From positions 1 to 64,000 of the forward strand of contig NZ_JAATEJ010000031.1 in assembly GCF_012034175.1 (NCBI RefSeq): a stretch of DNA of 64,000 bases. Direction: 5' to 3'. The stretch's first letter is position 1; each line of letters starts with the position of its first letter. This stretch comes from Actinacidiphila epipremni. Lineage in GTDB: Bacteria > Actinomycetota > Actinomycetes > Streptomycetales > Streptomycetaceae. This document shows positions 7,201-14,573 of the stretch, piece after piece. The translations under genes were made by a program, and so were the position numbers. Below the pieces are notes generated by a model that was not told the DNA's origin, ran no database searches, and worked only from the letters and a program-made list of their open reading frames with translations.

Positions 7201-9628
7201 CCTGGAGCTCAAGACGACCATCAACACGATGGTCGGGCAGCTGTCCGCGTTCGGTGACGAGGTCACCCGGGTGGCGCGCGAGGTGGGCACCGAGGGGCGG
7301 CTGGGCGGCCAGGCCCGGGTGCCGGGCGTCTCCGGCATCTGGAAGGACCTGACCGAGTCCGTCAACCTGATGGCCAACAACCTCACCAGCCAGGTCCGCA
7401 ACATCGCCCAGGTCGCCACCGCGGTGACCCGCGGCGACCTGAACCTGCGGATCGACGTGGACGCCGCCGGCGAGATCCTGGAGCTCCAGGACTACATCAA
7501 CACGATGATCGTGCGCCTGCGCGAGACCACGCTGGCGAACAAGGAGCAGGACTGGCTCAAGGGCAACCTGGCCCGTATCTCCGGCCTGATGCAGGGCCGC
7601 CGGGATCTGGGCGACGTGGCCGCGCTCATCATGAGCGAGCTGACGCCGGTGGTCTCCGCGCAGCACGGCGCCTTCTTCCTGGCCGAGGACACCACCGAGG
7701 TCGGCGAGGAGTACGAGCTGCGGCTGCGCGGCTCGTACGGCTTCTCGCGGCGCAGCATGTCGACGGTGTTCCTGCCGGGCGAGGGGCTGATCGGGCAGGC
7801 CGCGGTGGAGAAGCGGTCGATCCTCGTCGAGCATGTCCCGCCGGGTTATCTGAAGATCACCTCGGGGCTCGGGGACGCGCCGCCGTCGCATGTCATCGTG
7901 CTGCCGGTGCTGTTCGAGGGCCGGGTGCTGGGCGTGATCGAGCTGGCGGCGTTCCAGCCGTTCACGCAGATCCAGAAGGACTTCCTCAACCAGATCACCG
8001 ACATCATCGCGATCAGCGTCAACACCATCAGCGTCAACACCAAGACGGAGTACCTGCTCAAGCAGTCGCAGGAGCTGGCCGAGCAGTTGCAGGAACGGTC
8101 TGCCGAGCTGGAGAACCGGCAGCGGGCCCTGCAGCTGTCGAACGCCGAACTGGAGGAGAAGGCCGAGCTGCTGGCCCGGCAGAACCGCGACATCGAGGTG
8201 AAGAACACCGAGATCGAGGAGGCCCGGCAGGTCCTGGAGGAGCGTGCCGAGCAGCTCGCGGTCTCGATGCGCTACAAGTCGGAATTCCTCGCCAACATGT
8301 CGCACGAGCTGCGCACCCCGCTCAACTCGCTGCTGATCCTTGCCAAGCTGCTCGCCGACAACGGCGACGGCAACCTGTCGCCCAAGCAGGTGGAGTTCGC
8401 CGAGACGATCCACGGGGCGGGCTCTGACCTGCTGCAGCTGATCAACGACATCCTGGACCTGTCGAAGGTCGAGGCCGGCAAGATGGACGTCTCGCCGACC
8501 CGTATCGCGCTGGTGCAGCTGGTGGACTACGTGGAGGCCACCTTCCGGCCGCTGACCGCGGAGAAGGGCCTGGACTTCTCGGTGCGGGTCTCGCCGGAGC
8601 TGCCGGTGACGCTGCACACCGACGAGCAGCGGCTGCTGCAGGTGCTGCGCAACCTGCTGTCGAACGCGGTGAAGTTCACCGACAGCGGCTCGGTGGAGCT
8701 GGTGATCCGGCCGGCCGGCAGCGAGGTGCCGCAGTCGATCCGCGAGCAGCTGCTGGAGGCGGGCACGCTGCGCAGCCCGGACGCGCCGCTGATCGCGTTC
8801 TCGGTGACGGATACGGGGATCGGTATCGCGGCCGGCAAGATGCGGGTGATCTTCGAGGCGTTCAAGCAGGCCGACGGCACCACCAGCCGCAAGTACGGCG
8901 GTACGGGCCTGGGCCTGTCGATCAGCCGGGAGATCGCCCGGCTGCTCGGCGGCGAGATCCACGCCGACAGCCAGCCCGGCCGCGGCTCCACCTTCACGCT
9001 GTACCTGCCGCTGAGCCTGGGCGGCGACGCGGAGGTGCCGCCGGCCGTTCCGCAGCTGACGAGCGGCTCGGGCGAGGCGGACGGCGCCACCGGGGCCCGC
9101 ACCCGCGGCCCCGGCAGCAGCCTGGCCCGGCTGCGCCGCCGCTCGGCCCAGCCCGCCCCGCTGCCCGCGGCGCAGTCGCAGGACGGCGCGGCGCAGGGGC
9201 AGTGGGAGCAGGGGGACGAGGCGGGCGGTTTCTCGGGCTTCTCCGGCGGCTTCAGCGGCGAGAAGGTGCTGATCGTCGACGACGACATCCGCAACGTCTT
9301 CGCCCTGACCAGCGTCCTGGAGCAGCACGGCCTGACCGTGCTGTACGCCGAGAACGGGCGGGAGGGCATCGAGGTGCTGGAGCAGCACGACGACATCGCG
9401 ATCGTGCTGATGGACATCATGATGCCGGAGATGGACGGCTACGCCACGACGACGGCGATCCGCAAGATGCCGCAGTTCGCCGGGCTGCCGATCATCGCGC
9501 TGACGGCGAAGGCGATGAAGGGCGACCGGGAGAAGAGCATCGAGTCGGGCGCGTCGGACTATGTCGCCAAACCGGTGGACACCGACCATCTGCTGACCCT
9601 GATGGAGCAGTGGATGCACGCCCGTTGA
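4235..9628 (+). CDS. osaA: OsaA-like poly-HAMP hybrid histidine kinase
   Basis: A 1797-residue cytoplasmic hybrid kinase. After an N-terminal HAMP-like segment (about 25-180) come ten tandem 92-residue repeats (181-1100), each with two HAMP-like halves (GGQA..GxWKDLTDSVN and TAVAxGDLSxKIxVDxxGEI). Then a GAF domain (about 1127-1269), a Glu-rich coiled coil, HisKA with SHELRTP (phospho-His near 1357), HATPase (DTGIGI, GTGLGLSI), a variable Gly/Pro/Gln linker and a receiver domain with VDDD and the phospho-Asp near 1727 (LMDIMMPEMDG). No membrane segment is seen. OsaA/OsaB of S. coelicolor control osmotic adaptation, and the poly-HAMP layout also resembles fungal group III osmosensing kinases. 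GTG 4235 was chosen because AGGAGGG stands 5 nt upstream; more upstream in-frame starts lack such a site. osaB follows. Confidence 0.9.
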   Translation: MESGASARGTVTRTKNGRSRSGGTVEVDSAALTKLLAALSAMRDGNFRRRLTVTGDGAMAEIAAVFNEVADRNQHLTGELARVRRVVGREGKLTERLDVGACEGAWAAAIEASNSLVEDLVRPVSDVGRVLSAVAEGDLEQRMDLRAQNADGSTHPLRGEFLKVGRTVNGLVDQLSAFTDEVTRVASEVGTEGKLGGQAKVRGAAGSWKDLTDSVNTMAYRLTAQVRDIALVTTAVLKGDLSRKVTVHVAGEMLELKNTVNTMVDQLSSFSSEVTRVAREVGTEGVLGGQAQVPGVAGVWKDLTDSVNLMAGNLTAQVRDIAQVTTAVANGDLTQKITIGARGEVAQLAETINAMTETLRIFADEVTRVAGEIGAEGQLGGQAQVPGAAGTWKDLTDSVNTAFRNLTAQVRDIAQVTTAVAGGDLSQKVTVDVSGEMLELKNTVNTMVDQLSAFGAEVTRVAREVGVEGILGGQSQVPGAAGTWKDLTDSVNTAFRNLTGQVRNIAQVTTAVANGDLSQKVTVDVSGEMLELKNTVNRMVDQLGSFAAQVTRMATDVGTEGRLGGQARVDGVSGTWKDLTDSVNFMAGNLTSQVRQIAQVTTAVARGDLSQKIDVDARGEILELKNTINTMVDQLSSFAEQVTRVAREVGTEGRLGGQAQVPGVAGVWRDLTDSVNFMAGNLTAQVRNIAQVATAVARGDLSQKIDVDARGEILELKNTLNTMVDQLSSFAEQVTRVAREVGTEGILGGQAEVKGVSGTWKDLTQSVNFMANNLTSQVRNIADVTSAVAQGDLSRKITVDAKGEILALVTTVNTMVDTLSAFGDEVTRVAREVGTEGQLGGQARVRDASGIWKDLTDNVNLMANNLTSQVRSISSVATAVANGDLTKKITVEARGEVAQLAETINTMVDTLSAFGDEVTRVAREVGTEGILGGQARVPGVAGTWKDLTESVNGMASNLTGQVRQIAQVTTAVARGDLSKKIDVDARGEILELKTTINTMVGQLSAFGDEVTRVAREVGTEGRLGGQARVPGVSGIWKDLTESVNLMANNLTSQVRNIAQVATAVTRGDLNLRIDVDAAGEILELQDYINTMIVRLRETTLANKEQDWLKGNLARISGLMQGRRDLGDVAALIMSELTPVVSAQHGAFFLAEDTTEVGEEYELRLRGSYGFSRRSMSTVFLPGEGLIGQAAVEKRSILVEHVPPGYLKITSGLGDAPPSHVIVLPVLFEGRVLGVIELAAFQPFTQIQKDFLNQITDIIAISVNTISVNTKTEYLLKQSQELAEQLQERSAELENRQRALQLSNAELEEKAELLARQNRDIEVKNTEIEEARQVLEERAEQLAVSMRYKSEFLANMSHELRTPLNSLLILAKLLADNGDGNLSPKQVEFAETIHGAGSDLLQLINDILDLSKVEAGKMDVSPTRIALVQLVDYVEATFRPLTAEKGLDFSVRVSPELPVTLHTDEQRLLQVLRNLLSNAVKFTDSGSVELVIRPAGSEVPQSIREQLLEAGTLRSPDAPLIAFSVTDTGIGIAAGKMRVIFEAFKQADGTTSRKYGGTGLGLSISREIARLLGGEIHADSQPGRGSTFTLYLPLSLGGDAEVPPAVPQLTSGSGEADGATGARTRGPGSSLARLRRRSAQPAPLPAAQSQDGAAQGQWEQGDEAGGFSGFSGGFSGEKVLIVDDDIRNVFALTSVLEQHGLTVLYAENGREGIEVLEQHDDIAIVLMDIMMPEMDGYATTTAIRKMPQFAGLPIIALTAKAMKGDREKSIESGASDYVAKPVDTDHLLTLMEQWMHAR
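4775..7534 (+). repeat. Ten tandem 276-bp repeats inside osaA
   Basis: Repeat units start at 4775, 5051, 5327, 5603, 5879, 6155, 6431, 6707, 6983 and 7259. Each is exactly 276 bp (92 codons), beginning at the codons for E/Q-VTRVAxEVG. Neighbouring copies share long near-identical DNA stretches, for example around GTGGACGCGCGCGGCGAGAT. They encode the stacked HAMP array. Confidence 0.92.
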
Positions 9629-9884
9629 GGGGCCGGCGGAGCAGTGGTACCAAAAAAGTTGAAGTTTTACCGACTGTGGCCTGCGTCACGGGTGTGAGGA
9701 CGAGAGGATCAGGGAACCTTCTCGTCTCCGCCGGCGTTTTCGGTGTGTGGTGAGTGACGTGACGGTGACAGGGTGTGGCGAACGGTGGGGTGCGGCTACC
9801 ATGACCGGCACAAGGACGGGCGGCGCGACGGAGTCGTCCCTGGGGGCGGCGACCGGCGCGATGCCGGGGCGAGGAGGGCGGGCC

Positions 9885-10580
9885 ATGGTGCAGAAGGCCA
9901 AGATCCTCCTGGTCGATGACCGGCCGGAGAACCTGCTGGCGCTGGAGGCGATTCTCTCGGCGCTCGATCAGACTCTGGTCAGGGCATCGTCCGGGGAGGA
10001 AGCGCTCAAAGCGCTGCTCACCGATGATTTCGCGGTGATCCTGCTCGATGTGCAGATGCCGGGCATGGACGGTTTCGAGACCGCGGCGCACATCAAGCGG
10101 CGGGAGCGGACGCGGGACATCCCGATCATCTTCCTGACCGCGATCAACCACGGCCCGCACCACACCTTCCGGGGGTACGCGGCGGGCGCGGTCGACTACA
10201 TCTCCAAGCCGTTCGACCCGTGGGTGCTGCGGGCCAAGGTGTCGGTGTTCGTCGACCTGTACATGAAGAACTGCCAGCTGCGCGAGCAGGCCGGACTGCT
10301 GCGGCTGCAACTGGAGCAGGGCGCCCCGGCGGGTGCCGGCTCCAACGGCTCCAACGGCTCGAAGGAGCCCGCGGGCCTGCTCGCCGAGCTGTCCGCCCGC
10401 CTCGCGGCGGTCGAGGAGCAGGCGGAGGCGCTGAGCAAGCAGCTCGGCGAGGGCGCGGACGCGGCGGCGGTGGCCACCGCGGCGCACCTGGAGCGCAAAC
10501 TGACCGGCCTGCGGCGGGCGCTGGACGCGCTGGAGCCCGGCAGCGGCAGCGGGATCGTCCGGCAGCAGCCCGGCGAGTAA
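9885..10580 (+). CDS. osaB: OsaB-like response regulator without DNA-binding domain
   Basis: A 231-residue response regulator. The receiver domain covers about residues 5-125 with acidic pocket D11-D12, phosphoacceptor D55 (LLDVQMPGMDG), T85 and K108 (ISKPFD). The rest (about 130-231) is a Gln/Glu/Ala-rich region with heptad-like character, interrupted by an SNGSNGS stretch, and contains no helix-turn-helix. This matches OsaB of S. coelicolor, described as a receiver with a C-terminal coiled coil that acts with OsaA in osmoadaptation. The ATG at 9885 has GAGGAGGG upstream; longer in-frame starts from 9747 are unlikely. A TACCAT -10-like box at 9797-9802 would give a leader of about 76 nt. The 256-bp gap after osaA contains an AT-rich patch near 9650-9670. 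Confidence 0.88.
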   Translation: MVQKAKILLVDDRPENLLALEAILSALDQTLVRASSGEEALKALLTDDFAVILLDVQMPGMDGFETAAHIKRRERTRDIPIIFLTAINHGPHHTFRGYAAGAVDYISKPFDPWVLRAKVSVFVDLYMKNCQLREQAGLLRLQLEQGAPAGAGSNGSNGSKEPAGLLAELSARLAAVEEQAEALSKQLGEGADAAAVATAAHLERKLTGLRRALDALEPGSGSGIVRQQPGE

Positions 10581-10607
10581 GGGCGGGAGCGCCGCAAGGC
10601 AACGCAG

Positions 10608-10624
10608 GTTGACGCCGCGTCAAC
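10608..10624. repeat. Perfect 17-bp palindrome before ftsK
   Basis: GTTGACG-CCG-CGTCAAC is a perfect inverted repeat with 7-bp arms and a 3-bp centre, 28 bp after osaB and 72 bp before the ftsK -10 box. It could be an operator; as a terminator it is weak and lacks a T tract. Confidence 0.5.
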
Positions 10625-10708
10625 GTGGCGCCGTGGACCATACGACACGAACGGGCGTATCCGCGGGCGGGCGTGTTCACCGATCACAGGAACGGTAACC
10701 TCGGCACC

Positions 10709-13438
10709 ATGGCCCCACGTACGTCCGGCACCGCCAAGAAAGCCCCGGCGAAGCCTGCGGCCAGGAAGCCCCCCGCGAAGAAGCCCGCGGCCAAGGGCGC
10801 CGCCGCGAAACCGCCCGCCAAGAAGGCGGCTGCGGCGCCCAAAGCCGCCCCAAAACCGGCGCCGTCGCCGACCAGCGGCATCCTGCGGATGTTCCGCGCC
10901 CTGTGGCTGGGCCTCGCCCACACCGTCGGCGCCCTGCTGCGGCACATAGGGCGCGGCGCCCGCGGCCTCGACCCCGCGCACCGCAAGGACGGCCTCGGCC
11001 TGCTGCTCATCGGCCTGACGCTGGTGGTCGCCGCCGGCACCTGGTCCAATCTGCGCGGCCCGGTCGGCGACCTGGTCGAGCTGCTGGTCACCGGGGCCTT
11101 CGGGCGGCTGGACCTGCTGGTGCCGCTGCTGCTCGGCGCGATCGCCGTGCGGGTGATGCGCCACCCCGAGCAGCCCGAGGCCAACGGCCGGATCGTGATC
11201 GGCCTGTCCGCCCTGGTCATCGGCACCCTGGGCCTGATCCACCTGGCGTGCGGCTCGCCGACCCGCAGCGACGGGGCGAGCGCGCTGCGCGACGCCGGCG
11301 GCCTGATCGGCTGGGCCGCCGCCTCGCCGCTCCTCTACACCGTCGGGGCGTTCCTCGCCGCGCCGCTGCTGCTGCTCGTCACCGTCTTCGGGCTGCTCGT
11401 CGTCACCGCCACGCCGGTCAACGCGATCCCGCAGCGGCTGCGCGCCGCCGGCGCCCGGCTGGGCCTGTACGCCCCGCCGCCGGACCCCGACGCCGTACCG
11501 CTGGAGGAGTTCTTCGACGACCAGGAGCAGGCCCTGCCCGGGGACGGCGAGGACGACTCGCCGGTCCGGCGGCTCCCGCTGCGGCTGCGCAAGAGCGCCG
11601 ACGAGCCGTACGACATAGAGAGCGCCGACGCCGCCGACCCGGCCGCCGCCGCGCACGCCGCCGCCGGGGAGGAGCCCAAGCCGCGCCGCAGGCCCCGCCG
11701 CCGCGCCGAGGCGCTGCCCGCCGGCGCGCAGGGGCCCGACGCGGTGGACGTGGCCGCCCAGGCCGCCGCGGCGCTGGACGGCGCCGTGCTGCACGGCCTG
11801 CAGCCCTCGCCGCTGGTCGCCGACCTCACCAGCGGGCTGCGCAAGAACCCGGTCCCGGCCGCCCGCGCCGAGGACGACGGCGATTCGGGCGTACCGGACC
11901 TGACCAAGCAGAGCCCCGAGGCCGGCGAGCCGCTGCCGCCGCGGGCCGAGCAGCTGCAGCTGTCCGGCGACATCACCTACGCGCTGCCGTCCCTGGACCT
12001 GCTGGAGCGCGGCGGCCCCGGCCGTACCCGCAGCGCCGCCAACGACGCGGTGGTGGCCGCGCTCACCCAGGTCTTCACCGAATTCAAGGTCGACGCCGTC
12101 GTCACCGGCTTCACCCGCGGCCCGACGGTCACCCGCTACGAGGTCGAGCTGGGCGCGGCGGTGAAGGTCGAGCGGATCACCGCGCTGGCCAAGAACATCG
12201 CATACTCCGTCGCCAGCCCCGACGTGCGGATCATCAGCCCGATCCCCGGCAAGTCGGCGGTCGGCATCGAGATCCCCAACAGCGACCGCGAGATGGTCAA
12301 CCTCGGCGACGTGCTGCGCTCGGCGGAGGCCGCCGGCGAGGACCACCCGATGACGGTCGCGCTCGGCAAGGACGTCGAGGGCGGCTACGTCATGGCCAAC
12401 CTCGCGAAGATGCCGCACGTCCTGGTCGCCGGCGCCACCGGCTCCGGCAAGTCCTCCTGCATCAACTGCCTCATCACCTCCGTGCTGGCCCGCGCGACCC
12501 CGGACGAGGTGCGCATGGTGCTGGTCGATCCCAAGCGCGTGGAGCTGACCGCGTACGAGGGCATCCCGCACCTGATCACGCCGATCATCACCAACCCCAA
12601 GCGGGCCGCCGAGGCCCTGCAATGGGTGGTGCGCGAGATGGACCTGCGGTACGACGACCTGGCCGCGTACGGCTTCCGGCACATCGACGACTTCAACGCG
12701 GCGGTGCGCTCCGGGCGGGCCAAGACCCCGGAGGGCAGCGAGCGCGAGCTGGCGCCGTACCCGTACCTGCTGGTGATCGTGGACGAGCTGGCCGACCTGA
12801 TGATGGTCGCGCCGCGCGACGTCGAGGACGCCATCGTCCGTATCACGCAGCTCGCGCGGGCCGCCGGCATCCACCTGGTGCTGGCCACGCAGCGGCCGAG
12901 CGTCGATGTCGTCACCGGGCTGATCAAGGCGAACGTGCCGTCGCGGCTGGCCTTCGCCACCTCCTCGCTCGCCGACAGCCGGGTCATCCTGGACCAGCCG
13001 GGCGCCGAGAAGCTCATCGGAAAAGGCGACGGCCTGTTCCTGCCCATGGGCGCGAACAAGCCGATCCGCATGCAGGGCGCCTTCGTCACCGAGGACGAGG
13101 TCGCCAAGGTCGTCGACCACTGCAAGGCGCAGCTCACGCCGACGTACCGCAGCGACGTCACCGTCGGCAGCGGGCCGAAGAAGGAGATCGACGAGGAGAT
13201 CGGCGACGACCTGGACCTGTTGTGCCAGGCCGCGGAGCTGGTGGTCTCCACGCAGTTCGGCTCGACGTCGATGCTTCAGCGCAAACTGCGTGTGGGCTTC
13301 GCCAAGGCGGGAAGGCTGATGGACCTGATGGAGTCGCGCGGCATCGTCGGCCCCAGCGAGGGGTCGAAGGCGCGCGACGTGATGGTGAAGGCGGACGAGC
13401 TCGACGGAGTCCTGGCGGAGATCCGCGGCGGGGCGTGA
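10709..13438 (+). CDS. ftsK: DNA translocase FtsK/SpoIIIE
   Basis: A 909-residue DNA translocase that clears chromosomes from closing septa during sporulation division. The N-terminus is an unusual Lys/Ala/Pro-rich basic tail (residues about 5-50: repeated AKKAPAKP-like units). Then four or so membrane segments (about 95-240), a long acidic/Ala-rich linker, and the RecA-like motor with Walker A GATGSGKSS and Walker B LLVIVDELADLMM, ending in the winged-helix gamma domain (TSMLQRKLRVGFAKAGRLMDLMESRGIVGPS). The ATG at 10709 lacks a strong ribosome site, but TAACCT at 10696-10701 predicts transcription from 10708, so the mRNA is probably leaderless. It equals SCO5750 by position. Confidence 0.96.
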   Translation: MAPRTSGTAKKAPAKPAARKPPAKKPAAKGAAAKPPAKKAAAAPKAAPKPAPSPTSGILRMFRALWLGLAHTVGALLRHIGRGARGLDPAHRKDGLGLLLIGLTLVVAAGTWSNLRGPVGDLVELLVTGAFGRLDLLVPLLLGAIAVRVMRHPEQPEANGRIVIGLSALVIGTLGLIHLACGSPTRSDGASALRDAGGLIGWAAASPLLYTVGAFLAAPLLLLVTVFGLLVVTATPVNAIPQRLRAAGARLGLYAPPPDPDAVPLEEFFDDQEQALPGDGEDDSPVRRLPLRLRKSADEPYDIESADAADPAAAAHAAAGEEPKPRRRPRRRAEALPAGAQGPDAVDVAAQAAAALDGAVLHGLQPSPLVADLTSGLRKNPVPAARAEDDGDSGVPDLTKQSPEAGEPLPPRAEQLQLSGDITYALPSLDLLERGGPGRTRSAANDAVVAALTQVFTEFKVDAVVTGFTRGPTVTRYEVELGAAVKVERITALAKNIAYSVASPDVRIISPIPGKSAVGIEIPNSDREMVNLGDVLRSAEAAGEDHPMTVALGKDVEGGYVMANLAKMPHVLVAGATGSGKSSCINCLITSVLARATPDEVRMVLVDPKRVELTAYEGIPHLITPIITNPKRAAEALQWVVREMDLRYDDLAAYGFRHIDDFNAAVRSGRAKTPEGSERELAPYPYLLVIVDELADLMMVAPRDVEDAIVRITQLARAAGIHLVLATQRPSVDVVTGLIKANVPSRLAFATSSLADSRVILDQPGAEKLIGKGDGLFLPMGANKPIRMQGAFVTEDEVAKVVDHCKAQLTPTYRSDVTVGSGPKKEIDEEIGDDLDLLCQAAELVVSTQFGSTSMLQRKLRVGFAKAGRLMDLMESRGIVGPSEGSKARDVMVKADELDGVLAEIRGGA

Positions 13439-13703
13439 CGCGCGGCCGGGTCGGCGCGCGGCGCGTGGCGTCCGGTGCGTCCGGCGCAGGTGGTGCCCCG
13501 CCGGGTGCGCCCGGCGCGCGACACGCGCACGCCGGGGAAAACCGCCGGAATCATCGGGCAACCGTTTGATCTGTTCGTACGTCAACTTCGGCAGGGAGGT
13601 CGGCATCCTGATGGCGTACACATTCCGGCCGTCACCTTGCCCCCCGGTTTCGGACCCCCCGTAGACTGAATTCCCAGCGGCTGCACGCTCGAAAGGCGCC
13701 CTC

Positions 13704-14513
13704 GTGTCCCTCGGCAACACGCCCACCGAAGACCGGCCTTCGGTCGGTCACGCCCTCGCTCAGGCCCGCATCGCCGCCGGGCTCTCCGTCGACGAGGTCA
13801 GCACCGTCACCCGGGTGCGCGTCCCGATCGTGCAGTCGATCGAGCAGGACGACTTCTCCCGCTGCGGTGGTGACGTCTACGCGCGCGGCCACATCCGTAC
13901 GCTCGCACGTGCCGTGGGCCTCGATCCGGAGCCGCTGATCGCGCAGTACGCGGCCGAGCACGGCGCCGAGGTCGTACCGCCGCCGGTCGCGCCCGTCTAC
14001 TCCGCCGAGAAGATCAAGTCCGAGCCGCGCCGGCCCAACTGGACGGCCGCCATGGTCGCCGCCATCGTCGCGGTCATCGGCTTTGTCGGCTACACCGCCT
14101 TCACCGGCGGCGACGACGGCAACAAGCCCAAGGCCGACCCGGCGCCGCCCACCCCGAGCAGCGCCAGCACGACGCCCTCGGTCCAGGCCACGCAGGGCAC
14201 CCTGCCGCCCACGCCCGACCCCTCGGAGAGCGCCATCGCCGCGGCGCCGCCCGGCAAGGTCACGGTCAAGCTCACCGTGGAGGGCAGCAGCAGCTGGGTC
14301 CAGGCCACCGACCACAACGGCAAGCGGCTCTTCGAGGGCTCGCTCACCAAGGGCAAGTCGGAGACCTTCACCGACGACAAGAAGATCAAGCTGATCGTCG
14401 GCAACGCGGGCGCGGTGCAGCTGTTCGTCAACGGCAAGGACGTCGGCCCGGCGGGTGCGACCGGCCAGGTCGTACGGCTCACCTACACCCCCGGGGACCC
14501 GACGCAGGGCTGA
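13704..14513 (+). CDS. RodZ-like helix-turn-helix membrane protein
   Basis: A 269-residue single-pass membrane protein. Residues about 14-80 are an Xre-type helix-turn-helix (AGLSVDEVSTVTRVRVPIVQSIEQDD, DVYARGHIRTLARAVGL). Residues about 114-133 form the membrane segment. A Thr/Pro/Ser-rich linker follows, then a C-terminal DUF4115-type beta domain (about 190-269: KVTVKLTVEGSSSWVQATD). This is the layout of RodZ, the cell-shape protein that links MreB-type cytoskeleton and wall synthesis. It also resembles the HTH protein usually found between ftsK and rimO in actinobacteria. The GTG start has GAAAGG 9 nt upstream, and a TAGACT -10-like box at 13662-13667 lies 40 bp before it. The 265-bp gap after ftsK shows no gene. 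Confidence 0.8.
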   Translation: MSLGNTPTEDRPSVGHALAQARIAAGLSVDEVSTVTRVRVPIVQSIEQDDFSRCGGDVYARGHIRTLARAVGLDPEPLIAQYAAEHGAEVVPPPVAPVYSAEKIKSEPRRPNWTAAMVAAIVAVIGFVGYTAFTGGDDGNKPKADPAPPTPSSASTTPSVQATQGTLPPTPDPSESAIAAAPPGKVTVKLTVEGSSSWVQATDHNGKRLFEGSLTKGKSETFTDDKKIKLIVGNAGAVQLFVNGKDVGPAGATGQVVRLTYTPGDPTQG

Positions 14514-14561
14514 CGGAAGGCGGAGGCGGGCGAGGGGCGAGGGGTCCGACAGGGCAGCGGG

Positions 14562-14567
14562 TAATCT
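14562..14567 (+). promoter_or_regulatory. -10 box of rimO (leaderless position)
   Basis: TAATCT occupies -12 to -7 if transcription starts on the A of the rimO ATG. No ribosome site is present between it and the ATG. Confidence 0.55.
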
Positions 14568-14573
14568 GAGTGC

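Noticed and set aside
4139..9619. A 1826-codon open frame antisense to osaA
   Set aside because: It is made by the strong third-position GC bias of osaA and its repeats. The translation is His/Arg/Leu-rich with no family signature and no ribosome site. The same applies to other long antisense frames, for example 40326-44207 and 23158-27084.
13475..13669. Small gene between ftsK and the RodZ-like gene
   Set aside because: The 64-codon frame is Arg/Pro-rich, has no ribosome site and no recognisable domain; treated as non-coding.
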